Shown here piece after piece: positions 46,401 to 58,400 of a stretch of 64,000 bases of DNA. A program made the translations under genes and the position numbers. Within the stretch, counting starts at the first letter, position 1; each line of letters opens with the position of its first letter. The notes beneath the pieces were generated by a model, which ran no database searches, was not told the DNA's origin, and saw nothing but the letters and a program-made list of their open reading frames with translations. Source of the DNA: Globodera rostochiensis (taxonomy: Eukaryota; Nematoda; Chromadorea; Rhabditida; Heteroderidae); NCBI GenBank assembly GCA_018350325.1, contig JAEVLN010000001.1, positions 1,167,501-1,231,500 on the forward strand. The letters are read 5' to 3'.

Positions 46401-49400
46401 TGATTTTTGGGCTGAGTTGAGACAAAAAAACACCGGGCATTTTGAGTAGCAAATTAATAATAAGGGCACGGACTCGCATTATCCAGACAGAGCTTATTTG
46501 AGCCTCATTTTCGAGGCTGAAGTGGCCGGATTAGGCGGGGGGTTTACTCGGGGCCAGATGATCCCCCCCCCTCCTTCTTTTCTCATGGGCCATTATCGTC
46601 AGTTAACAGTCCGCGCCCTAAAATTTGCTAATTTATTCGCATCCCTCCCGGCGCATTATATTCTTTCCATATACGCCTTCGGCGACAATGTTTCTTCATC
46701 TTCCAACAGCATATAAATCCCTCCTTGTTCATGATCTTCAACAATGCTGGGTATTAGTGATGCTCGACACCTAAAATTTACAGAGACTCAAGACCGAGAC
46801 TTCACCCAGAAACTTGAGACCGAGACTTCACCACTTGAGACCGAGACTTCACTCAGAGACTCGAGACCGAGACTTCACCTAGAAACTCGAGACCGAGACT
46901 TCACCCAGAAACTAGAGACTCGAGGCTTCACCCAGAAACTTGAAACCGAGGCTTCACTCAGAAACTTGAGACCGAGACTTCATCCAGAGACTCGAGACCG
47001 AGACTTCACCCAAAAACTCGAGACCGAGACTTCACCCAGAAACTAGAGACTCGAGGCTTCACCCAGAAACTTGAAACCGAGGCTTCACTCAGAAACTTGA
47101 GACCGAGACTTCACCACTTGAGACCGAGACTTCACTCAGAGACTCGAGACCGAGACTTCACCTAGAAACTCGAGACCGAGTTCACCCAGAACTAGAGACT
47201 CGAGGCTTCACCCAGAAACTTGAAACCGAGGCTTCACCCAGAAACTTGAGACCGAGACTTCACTCAGAGACTCGAGACCGAGACTTCACCTAGAAACTCG
47301 AGACCGAGACTTCACCCAGAAACTAGAGACTCGAGGCTTCACCCAGAAACTTGAAACCGAGGCTTCACTCAGAAACTTGAGACCGAGACTTCATCCAGAG
47401 ACTCGAGACCGAGACTTCACCCAAAAACTCGCGACCGAGACTTCACCCAGAAACTAGAGACTCGAGGCTTCACCCAGAAACTTGAAACCGAGGCTTCACT
47501 CAGAAACTTGAGACCGAGACTTCACCCAGAGACTCGAGACCGAGACTTCACCCAGAGACTCGAGACTCTCGCGCATCACTACCGAAGCCATTTGTAAATC
47601 AGCAGAGCTAGCATTTTTCTTTACACTCCGGAGCTTGAGTTCGCTCCATCATCAACTTGTTTCTTTTTCCAATTCACTTATTCAAATTTGCCACGTTCAT
47701 GTTTTATGCCGTTGCAGCATTGTGGCATCATTTATTTGTTCATTCATTGATGTGCTGGCGGCTCTCTTGCCCTTGCGCTAACGGCATTCATGCGTCTTCC
47801 ATGCTGCTGGTGCTGCTCTTTTTTTGTGAACTTCTCCAATCCCCCGGGGGGAGGGGGTAGCCTCTTTTTCATTCCGCGTTGCTCAAAGTGTAACAAATAT
47901 GGGTGGGATGTGTGTAAGTTGTACACATTTGTTTCATCATCCGAGTCCGAAGATTGATGGATGTTGGGGGGGGCATGTTTAACGAGTCCATTACCCTCTC
48001 CCCGCCCACCCCGCACGCCTCTTCATCAGCAGAGCAGTGCAGTCAGTAATCGTTCGTCCCGTCCTGGCAATTATGCAAATCCGATAACATCCATCCACAG
48101 AAATGGAATGGTTGGTGGTGGACGGATTGATGGATTGGGGGGGGGACGAAACAATGTTCTTCTCCATTTGGGGCACTTGAATGAGGCCATTGTAAAATGT
48201 GTGAACACATTTTCAGAAGTTGCTTGAATTTTTTAGGCAGCGTAACATCGGAGAGTCCACCAAAATTTTGTACATGTAAGCCGTAACCTCGGCACATTCA
48301 AATTCGGACATTTGGGCCCGGAGTCCGGTACTTTCAATTTTGTAAATTATTTTAAATACACTCCAGAAATCCTGAACTTTAAATTTTTACAATTTCTTAA
48401 GTGCTTGATTCTCGAATAAATTTTAAAATCTTTTTAAAGGTCTAGACTTTAACAAAAAAAAGAGAATTTTCCATCAATAAATTCCGTGCATTCTTTCAGC
48501 ATCAATTCGAAATGATCAGCAGAAACTGTTCGACCCATCCTCACAATTTATTCACCACAAATTCTTTGACCTATCAAATTTCTACCGATTTGGAATTTTG
48601 TTCCATTACAAAAATGACCCTCCTCAAATGTATTGAAGCGGATTAAATTTCAGTAAAAAATTGCGGAGTTTGATCAGACATGGTGAATGGGGAACAACAC
48701 AACAGGAATTGTGTGATCGGAGCAGAACAATGTTGTGGAAAATGGGGAGGGGGGGGGGGGGGCGGGGGAAATGCGGTCGGAATTTGGAAGACTCTTCCCC
48801 CCCCCCCCCCCTCCGGCGACGTCGTCTGTTCTGTCGTCCGCCGTCGCATCCCATTGACTCGTCCGTACGTCCGTCCGTCGTTCCGTCTTCGTAATCCTTT
48901 TGTTTGGTGGTTGCCCGACCTTCCACGGACTTCCACCCTCAAATTCATGTTCATCCACTGACGGACGGACGGACGGACGGATGAGGTGGACGATGTTCTT
49001 CATTGGTGTTGGCTGGTACATCCGTGGGGATGGGGTGGACGACGGGGACGAACAGGGAACGTAAGGACGTGTAAAAACGTCGTCATTTTGTTGGGCCCAA
49101 TCCCCCCCCCCTCCCACCAGTTCCTCCCCTTTGTATGCCCAAATTGTTTAAATTTTTGTTGCAAATTCCATTCTAAAAAAGGTTCCGAAAAATTCTCTGG
49201 ACTTGACGCGGTTCAACCAGCAGGCCGCCTCTCACCCAAGCATAGAAAATGAAGAAAAAGCCAGCGATGGACCAAAAAGCGCTTTTTTGACAGAAAATTT
49301 GCCAAATCCGGCTGTTTAATCATTTTACGGTATTTTACGATTTCTAAAACCCTGCCCAACTTTTGGGGTTTTCAATTTGGAATTACGTGCATTTCGTCAG

Positions 49401-52400
49401 TAGGGTTGGCGCTTCCAAACCGAACCGAACCGCAGAACCGGGACTTTTTGGTTCGGTTCGTATACCCAAAGAATTCTCAGCAACCGCGCCAACCCTATTC
49501 CTTAGCTGACTGATCAGACGGTAGAACAGAACAAATGAAGGAATTAAATCAAATCGTTACATTCATTTATTATTATTTCATTCTTCCGACTCTGTCCGTC
49601 GCGCCTCTCCCATCCCCTTAAAGTGTCGCCGCTGGCGTTGTTTTTTGTTCGATGATCTCTTCAACACCTCTCCCCAAATTGCTGATCACTTTGATCAGTC
49701 CGACAATCCAACCAAATCGGTGCTGGCTAGAGCTCCTCACTTCAATGTTTAGCTCTTTTTTTCTTCTTCTTCATCGTCAACGATCGTTGCCCAAAGTGCT
49801 CTCATTACTTCCCTCTTCTCCACCCATACAAAACACAATTCATTCTTTCCAATTTTGCCTTGGGGGGAAGAACGTTGAATCATTTCCATTCAGGCAGCCG
49901 CCCCCCCCCCCCCTCCCCTCCGGGGATTTGGTTTCTTCTGTTCATCCATTTGTTTCCTCCTCATCCTAAATGTTTCTTTCTTTTGCTCCATCTTCCTCCA
50001 TTCTCTTCTTCCTTTCTACCACTCATCCTGGAAGATTGGAGGATGATGAAGAGGATGAGTCATTGTTTTGTCATCCTCCCCCCTCCCCCCTCCCTCCTCT
50101 TCACTCGCGTCCGTCCGATTACGACCATGACAAATAATATTATGGTACATAAGTCGTTAAAAACCCACAGAAAATTGCAATTTGCTTCCATAACTAGCTG
50201 TGATTACTGTGACTTCCCTCACTCAAATCGGTTGATCGCCGGTTGGTTAGCCGTACTCGGTCAGTTGAGTCTGAGCAGCTCTAAAATTCTTTTTAAACTA
50301 ACCAAACTAAACCAAGCTTAGTATCGATCGAAAACCCTAAAATTCCTTAATTTTTAAGCGCAAAAAAGAATGAGAAAAGTTATGAGCTGAATTTTTAATA
50401 ATTTTTCTCAAGAATAGGAATTCATTTTGGTATTTCCTTTAACAATTCGGCACTTTTAGAGAGCTTTCGAATGGTGCCCGGATTGTTTGGTTTGAAAAGA
50501 TTAGACTCAATTGACCCATAAATTCCTCTCCCAACAAATCCGTAAAAAAAAAGAAAAGAAAAAGTTTCGTTTCGATAAAAATCGATTTTCAAATGCACAC
50601 ACCAACAACGTTCAAAACTGAATTTGCTTTCTGCTCGACCTCTTCGACGGACGGGCGGACAATGCACCGAAATTTCATCTTTTTTCCAGCCCCACGGCGC
50701 CGATTCCCCACCCCCCCACCTCGCCCACCCCTCCCATTAATCCATTTTTTGGATCAATCAATCCAAAGTTTTTTCGATCATCCCAATTTGAGCAGAAAAA
50801 CTTTAGTGTGCCCCCTCCGCTCCCCCCCCCCCCTTCGGCCGCCCGACCGACCAGTGATGGCCTTCAGTGGGCGGAGGGTGCGATTAATCGAGCACATCTT
50901 TTTCTTCCGCTGGAGAATGAATGAATGACCCGAGGGGCTGGGAGTGGATTAATTAATGTCCCCTCGGGGGGCATTTTTATCGGGGACCATTTACTTACTA
51001 ATGGGCACCCGGGGGAGGGGGTGGGGGTGGGGGCGGTTCAGAATTGGACCTGCAAAAGGGGGAGATAAATGGCTGGCCAAAAGTTGCAAAGAGAATGTGG
51101 AAAACCCAAGCCGCCTGAGAAGCTTTTGGGGCACATTCTGGGCCATTTTGTTTAGGTTTGGTCCTTGGACCCAGACTCCGGTATTTTTTTGACCTTATCG
51201 CCAACTCCGACCCCCCCCCCCCCCGACATCCCGTCCGACGATTCCCGGTCGCCGAACGACGACGACCCCAAAAAGATTGATCCCGGCATGCCCCCCCCCC
51301 CCCGATGATTCCCGAATATGCCGCCTCCGTAAGACTCTGCCGGATTCTGTGTGTGTGATAGACTAATAAATTATTTAATTAATTATCCGGGACATTTACC
51401 CCTCCACCGGCGGGCAGAGAGTGTCCATCGCCGGCGGGGCCAATTGAATTCCGCTTCAAGAGTCAATTTATTATCGATAAAATCGTGGTGTGATGAAGCA
51501 AACACAACACTTCCCAATTTATTTATTTTTACGATTTTTATTGCCAAAAAAGCGATCGCCGCGGCACACATTAACCATTCCGATCAGTTAGGCATTTATT
51601 CTTTTCTGTGCCACATTTAGGTATTTTAGTCTCTGGTAAATCGGCGATTTGTGTTCCCTTTAATAATGCCCCCGCGGGGGGTGGCTCGTTGTTGGAATGT
51701 CTTAGGGGGTGGTCTGACTGACTAATGGAGGTGCATTTTGATTGCATTTTACGATTTTTTATTGCAAAATGCGATAAATTCTCATTAAAGCCCCCCCCCT
51801 CCATCATTTCTTATCATTCATTCGCATCTTTGTACTGTTTCTATAATGTTTCTTTAAATTGCGAAAGAAAACAGTCAAATTCTTTCAATTAATTGATGAT
51901 CAATTTGCAAGAAATTCGGCTGAATTAATTAGAGAACAACTTTTAATGGAATTCTCTGAGTATATGAAATTTTTTGGGCTTTTTGCCCGATCTTTGGACT
52001 TTGGAACAACTTTTTGTTCTCAAGGTAATCTTGGGCTCAGATGGCGCCGATCTTTTCAGTACAATTCTCGGCCCCGCAATTTTGTCGAGACTCGTCGGGA
52101 CCATTATTCCTTGTCATAGTTTATGTTTCACGCACAAAGTATCTGTGACCCAAATTCCCATTGCATTCCAAAGCACCCATTAAAATGGGGAGGGATGACT
52201 AATTGAGAGTGGTCGTTGTGTCCCCATGCCCCCCCCCTCCCGTCTCCCCCCCCCCCGTTAATTCCGTTACGAAATGACTGATCAGTGAGTGATCTGTGTG
52301 ATCAATTATACGCCTATCTAAAATTGGCTGACGTATGTAAGTGACTGACTGAATAATGAACTTCAATTTAGTCCAACGAACAAATAAATGTTGGCTTTGG

Positions 52401-55400
52401 GGATCAATTCCTGTGACGTGATGAAGCCCGAAAATATACGCGGTCAAATTTCGGGCATTTGCTTTTGTAATTTTGAAATTTGATCAATCACCTTGGAGGA
52501 ATTACGTGAGCAAAAAAATCTATTTTTAAATAAACATTTTTATCAATGGACATTTGGTCCCTCCTCCCCCTGCAAAACTTTGCGGAAAGTGCCGAAAACT
52601 TTCCGCGCATTTTCACACCACTCTCGAGAGTCTCGAGAGCGAAGGCATTTTCTCGCCATTCCATTTTTTTTTGCTAATCCACTCGAGAATTGTTTGGGGA
52701 GGTTAATTCAAATGGTTTTGTTGCCCAAAATGGGGTCATTCCCACCCCCGGCGGCGACGGCTCCATCGCGCCCCCCCCCCCCTCCGGCGCCCGCCCGCCT
52801 CAAATATCCAATTCCCAATTCAAACCCCCCCCCCTCCCCCCCTATCTCCTTGATGACCTCACCAAAGCTCCAACCACAGACCATTTTTGTTTGCTGCCCC
52901 CCCCACTCGACGATAACTAGTGATCCATTTCACAAGAGTATTTATATTTTCGTCCCCCCCCTCCCCCCATCCCGGAAAGGATTGCATTTTTGGAATTGAA
53001 TTTTTGATTAAGTTTTTCTTGGAAGTTTTTATGGTACCAGGGACCTAAACCCTCCGGCAATTCGACGCCCAAGAACCGGGTACCACACGCCCCGTGCAAA
53101 GAAATAGCGATGCCATAATGGGTAAACAAAAATTTAGTAAATTTAAGACAGAAAGTTGATTGACATATATTCTTTGGACTCAATTACCCGGGACTGAATT
53201 GTCCGAGTCTTCCAGTCCCTTCACTTTTTTGTCCGCCCACTTCTTCCAATTTAAGTGTTTAGTGTTTTCATAAATATTCAGCCCCCCCCCCCTCTGCCCT
53301 CTTGAGCACCCGCGAATTTTGCATCGATTATCGCCCAAGGAACAAAATTGTATAAAAAGTTCCCCTCTTTCCCCCCGGGGGGTATGGTCAATCCACCAAA
53401 AATGAAAAGCATAAATTAGTTTATTACGTTGGATATGTAAAGTGATGGAAGGCCGCCGCACCATTTCTGGAAAATCCAAAATTTTGTTTTTTCTCAATTT
53501 TAATTTTTTATGGGTACTTTTCTGTTTTTTGTCACCCCCTCCCCCCCCCCCCCAAATGCAAATTTGTGGGCCGTTCTATTTTTTTGGTCCCCCGGGACAC
53601 GAATTTGATCCCTTTATTTTGTCCCATTCAAACATCGTAGCCAAAAAGAGTTTTGCCATTTTTTAGTATATTTAAATTTGCCCAATTTATCCATAAAAAT
53701 TTTTTAAGCAAACTCGAATCGGTTAGCTTTTGCTTGATCAAACGTTCAACAAACAGAGAGCTTCTAAATGCGATCAATTTTGTTTGATTTGCTTTCCTAA
53801 TGACTAGGTTATGGACTGATCGAGCCCAAACCGACCGGATCCGTTCCGGCAATCCCGGATTTTGTCCAGCAGATCTGAGACCAGATCATTTATGGATTTC
53901 AGACCCAAGGCTTTTCAGAATGTCGGGCTTCTAAGTAAGAAAGAAATAAAAATTGGAGGGGAATAGAACAAAGGAAAGAACAGAGAAAAAGAGGGGAGGG
54001 GGAGACCCACTCTGCCACCCTTCCGGCAATATTCATCCGCCCTTCCGGGGGAATTTATTACCCAATCCATCCCTCCCTCTCCTGCCAGTGTTCATGCCCA
54101 CCCAATCCTTCACATCCGCCGGAGGGAGAGGACGAACTATCGCCGCCGGCGTCATCCTTTATGCTCAATTTTACCATTTATTGTTTACTGTCCCACCACA
54201 CACAGTCTTTTGCCCCTTTATGGTATCGGTGAAAATGCGGATTTGAATGCAATAACAAAAATGAATGGCACAGAAAATGCCGTCCTTGGCTTTTTATTTT
54301 CCTATTTATCAACAGGAACAAAAATGCATTTCATTGCTTTGAATGCTTTAGGCTTTAACATTGCCATTATATGCTTTTCTGTAGACAATGCCAAGCCGAA
54401 CACAATGCCAAAAATAGAAAGATTCAAACTTACATCCAAAACCCTTTTCTTTGTGACGCCACAAAAGCACGAAATAGGTGAAGCGGTCGAGTGACTGCGG
54501 GCCCCACAATTCACCCTGAGACTCCTTTTTTTACATTCAAAACAATGCCAAGAAAAACACAATGCCAGAATGGCACGAATTCAAACATTACCTGAAACCC
54601 CTTTCTCTTTATTACGCCAACACAGCAGACGACAGCATCAGTGATCTCCAGGGACTTTGAACTTTGTTTTGTGAAGTTTATTTGCCCATCGTCCCCCTAG
54701 GGGTCACTGGCATTCATTGTTTCAGGGATGGGACACAACGCCAACCAACGGGCGGGGAGCATCGGTCTCGCGCGAGAGACGCCCCCGGGGAGGGCGGCTT
54801 AAGCCCTTTTAACTCATCCGTCTTCTCCCCCCCCCCACGCCCTGCTCAGTTTTATATTTATTTGTCTTCCCCTCCCCCCCCCCCCCCAAAGCATCCATCC
54901 ATCTTCAGTCTTGGGGAGATCACAAAGTTGTCCCCCGCCCCCTGTCCGTCCAAATTTCCATTTTAGGGACGTATTTTGCGACAAATGAACAACCCCCCCC
55001 CCACCCACTACGATGGAATAATTCGTCCATCAATCCTCTTCCCCCCCCCACTTTCTCTCAAAATGAGGAGGGAGAACGCGGAATTTATTCCGGGCCGGGC
55101 CCCCGAGGGATTTTCCCCGTATTCCAAAAAGTCCCAATAAATCGACGGTATAAACCGTTCCGATAGCGCGCAATTTTATTCCGATTTTTACCCTAACTTC
55201 GGGCTTGAGATTTTCAGGGGTCGGGCCCAAAAACCCAGATATGTACATTATCAGGGTTTTCTTAACAAAAAACCCCGAAAATTTGAAATTCGGGGTTCCG
55301 GTGCTAACGCGTGGATGTGGATGATGAAGACGAATTCGTCCACCAATTCGTTTCCTCCGCATCCGTCTTCCTCAAATCTCCATTGTTTCTTCCACACCCA

Positions 55401-58400
55401 CTAAAGTGAATTTTGCGACAAAACAAAAGGATGAATGGGTTAAGAGGAAAGTGGCGGATGACCGTCCGTCCCCTCAAGGGATATGTTGGCTCTTCCGGCG
55501 GCTCCTCTTCAGCAGCGAGGGACGCGGATCGGTGGCCTTGACTTTCCCTCCAAACCCAACCAAGCCAAAGAGCCCCCACTCATCAACACTTCCACCCCCT
55601 AACCCCCTCCAGCGCACTTTGGACACAAAAGCGAAGCGTATCCCTCCCCCGAGGGTATAAATTTGTTTTTAAAATCCAAACAAATCACAGCAATGCTTAA
55701 GCAGCCCCATCCCCGCCTGACCTTGGCATTCCGTTTCCGGTTTTGCTAACAAAAAATCATCATTAGGACAAAATTTTGAAAACATTTTGTTGGAAGCGGC
55801 GTCCGTTTGGTGTTTTGAAGTGAAGTGACCTTGTTTCGCCCCCGGGTTTGTTTTGTTGTCGCCTCCTCTCCAGCAGAAGCAGCTGGCTGGCGGGTGAATG
55901 ACCTTTAGGGGGCCTGGCCCCTCCAGCAATTTTCTGAATTTATTCCTTCTTTGGTTAGCACAAATTCTTCTTAAACAATAAATCCATACAAAATCACCCC
56001 AAAAATTCCTCCCAATTTCGTTAAAAATGCCCGCGAAAAAAGCACAAACAAATCTCGTTCAGCCTTCAAAAAACCTTTCTCTTCAATAAAAAAGGAGGGC
56101 CCGTTCTCTTCCGCCGCTTTCCATTCTCCGACTTTCCCGCTCTTCCCCTCCCCCTCCCCCCGGCCCCCCGGGGGTTCCATTCTCTTTTTCAAATTTTGTT
56201 GTTCCCCCTGGGGTTCAGCGAATTCGTTCCCACCCTCTCCCCTGTGCCCTCACCTTTCTCGTCCGATGACCTTCCCCCGCCCCGGGGGTCCATAAATCTC
56301 TCCCAATTTCAACGCTCCCCCCCCCCCCAAATTCCCATGTACACCTCTACCCCCCCCCCGTCCGTCCAAACAACACAATTTGGCGGAATTGTGCTCTTCG
56401 ACCACTCAGAGAGGGGGACGCCACGCCAAAAGTGGACGAAAACGCGCCACGGAAGAGCAAAATTTGCAAAAATAAAACGGAAGCGTTTACGCTCAATCGT
56501 TAAATTTTATGGTTGGGGTTTATGGACTATTTGGGCAGAACGCCTTTGAAATCCCTTCGGTGGACAACAAATTCAAATTATCTCCTCCCCTTGTGCCATT
56601 GACATGTTGCCAACCTTTTGGCATTCCATTCAAAAATTAGGCGTGTCCACAACAGTCCATCACTACATAATTCTCAACCAATTTCTGCCTTATAAATTCG
56701 GTTGAGCAACAACAGATGGGCGCAGAAGGACACATTGGAACAATCATTAACCATTAATAATCCCCCGCGCCATTTTGACCTCCTCCGACCAATTCCCCCG
56801 CGGGCGATGATTTGGGGCCGGCACATTCCTTTGCCTTCCGGCAAGGCAATAATAATTCGGCGATGCTAATTCCAACTCAACCCCCGCTAATCTCGCCCAA
56901 AGAGGGCCTGCCCGCCCACCTTCGCCTCAATCATGCCCAATTCCGCACGGAAGCGTTCCTGCGCGCGCAATGAACCAATGCAAATCAAAATTACCCCTGT
57001 GCTTTTTTGTGGTTTTTATGGTTTATGGCCATTTACAGTCTCTTGGGCCGCCGAAACTTGAATTTATCTTCTACAATTCAAATCCGACATTTATCGAGAA
57101 TGGAATAGGATTTGATACTCTCAAGGGTTGAAGCCGAGTCGAGGGTTGGAGCCGAGACTCTCGGGGGTTGAAGCTGAGACTCTCGAGAGTTGAAGCCGAG
57201 ATCCGGGGTTGAAGCCGAGACTCACTAGGGTTGATGCCGAGTCTCTCGAGAGTTGAAGCCAAGACCCCGAGGGTTGAAGCCGAGACTCTCGAGGAATTGC
57301 CATATTTTGTAACTGAGCTCAGACGAGCAGTCAGTTTTAATTGTTCAACAACATTTTCAGCTTCATTTTACCCAAAATTCTGAGGCCGTCCGGCGTCAAC
57401 TCGTCGCCCGCCTTCGCAAACATTTTTTGCCATCGACGGAGGAAGACGCCCTTTCCTTGGCCAGCATTGGTGCCAAATTCACGCCCAGCCTGCTGTCAGC
57501 TGCCACCAGCAGGTGAAATGACAAATTTTTATGATTTTTTAAAATTTTCTTACACCAAATTATAACCCGGACCGACCGAGATTTGTTGAGATTTCGATTC
57601 GAATCTCGAGTCAAGAAATATTAACCGAGATTCGTGTTTCGATATTTTTTTCCAGATCTTGATCAGTCTCGATCGGTCCTCAAGTCCGGGCTCTTTACCA
57701 AATATATAAAATAAAAAATGGGAAAATTTATTTTTTATTTGTGACAAAATTTGTCCTTGAATTTTTGAGTAACTTTTAGTCGTTTTCGTAAATAAACGGA
57801 ATATTCAAAAATTCCAACTTTTGTTGCCTTTTGTCAGAAGAATATTTCCTTCCATTCATTCAAATGCATCCCTATGGCAATTTTTTGCCTTTTTTAACTA
57901 CAATTTTTTAGGACGAAAAAACTTGCCAATTATTTTTGAGAAACGACAAATTTGTCGTTTTTAAGTTTATTATTTCGTTTGAAGTTTTTTTGCAAAATCT
58001 CGGTTCGAGAATTGTCGAAAAATCTCGTCCCGAACTCGATTAGCACAATGCCATCTTCATATTAATTTTGCGTTTATTAAAAACAATATAAATGTTTTCT
58101 GTGAATAACAACGATCTATTTCAATATGCTATCATATTACAGTAAAATTGAATGCTGAACAGATCGTTTAGTTTTAAGCTTTTCCCTCGGGTCTAAATCT
58201 GTACATTACCGTACTTACTTTGGCTGACTATCTTTTTTGCGGGTTACGGTAATACATCTCAATGTTTGCATCGTAAATCTTTTCCAAGAGTTACAGTAGC
58301 AACAGTTTGTTACATGGACACGGCAGTGCCTCTCTTTTCGCAATATAGTATCCCGAGTCTTTGTTGTGTACTGTGGTCTGTTTTTAGTGCATTTACCTAA

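Larger units (their letters stand above)
46173..57356. other. Giant FRMD4 intron, repeat- and homopolymer-rich
   Basis: Between the last FERM exon and the next coding exon (57357) there are about 11.2 kb with no exon I can support on either strand. Contents: a 0.8-kb minisatellite (46755-47581), a 97-bp MITE (49401-49497), a duplicated block (54384-54620), a small minisatellite (57108-57296), and more than 20 G or C runs of at least 8 bases. Long frames here are proline- or glycine-rich by-products of C/G runs. Other stretches (49500-51000, 51350-52450, 56560-56990) are unique-looking, with TGATCA and AATTAATTA words, and could be regulatory. Confidence 0.6.

Noticed and set aside
46744..47046. 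100-codon frame (repeating ETRDRDFTQKLE)
   Set aside because: Translation of the minisatellite only; no flanking exons and not conserved between arrays.
46755..47581. CRISPR-like regular repeats
   Set aside because: The units are contiguous variants of one 26-bp sequence with no unique spacers, in a eukaryotic intron. It is a minisatellite.
48624..49252. Proline- and glycine-rich frames on both strands
   Set aside because: They come from G/C runs and ACGG iterations; both strands are equally open and no splice-consistent model exists.
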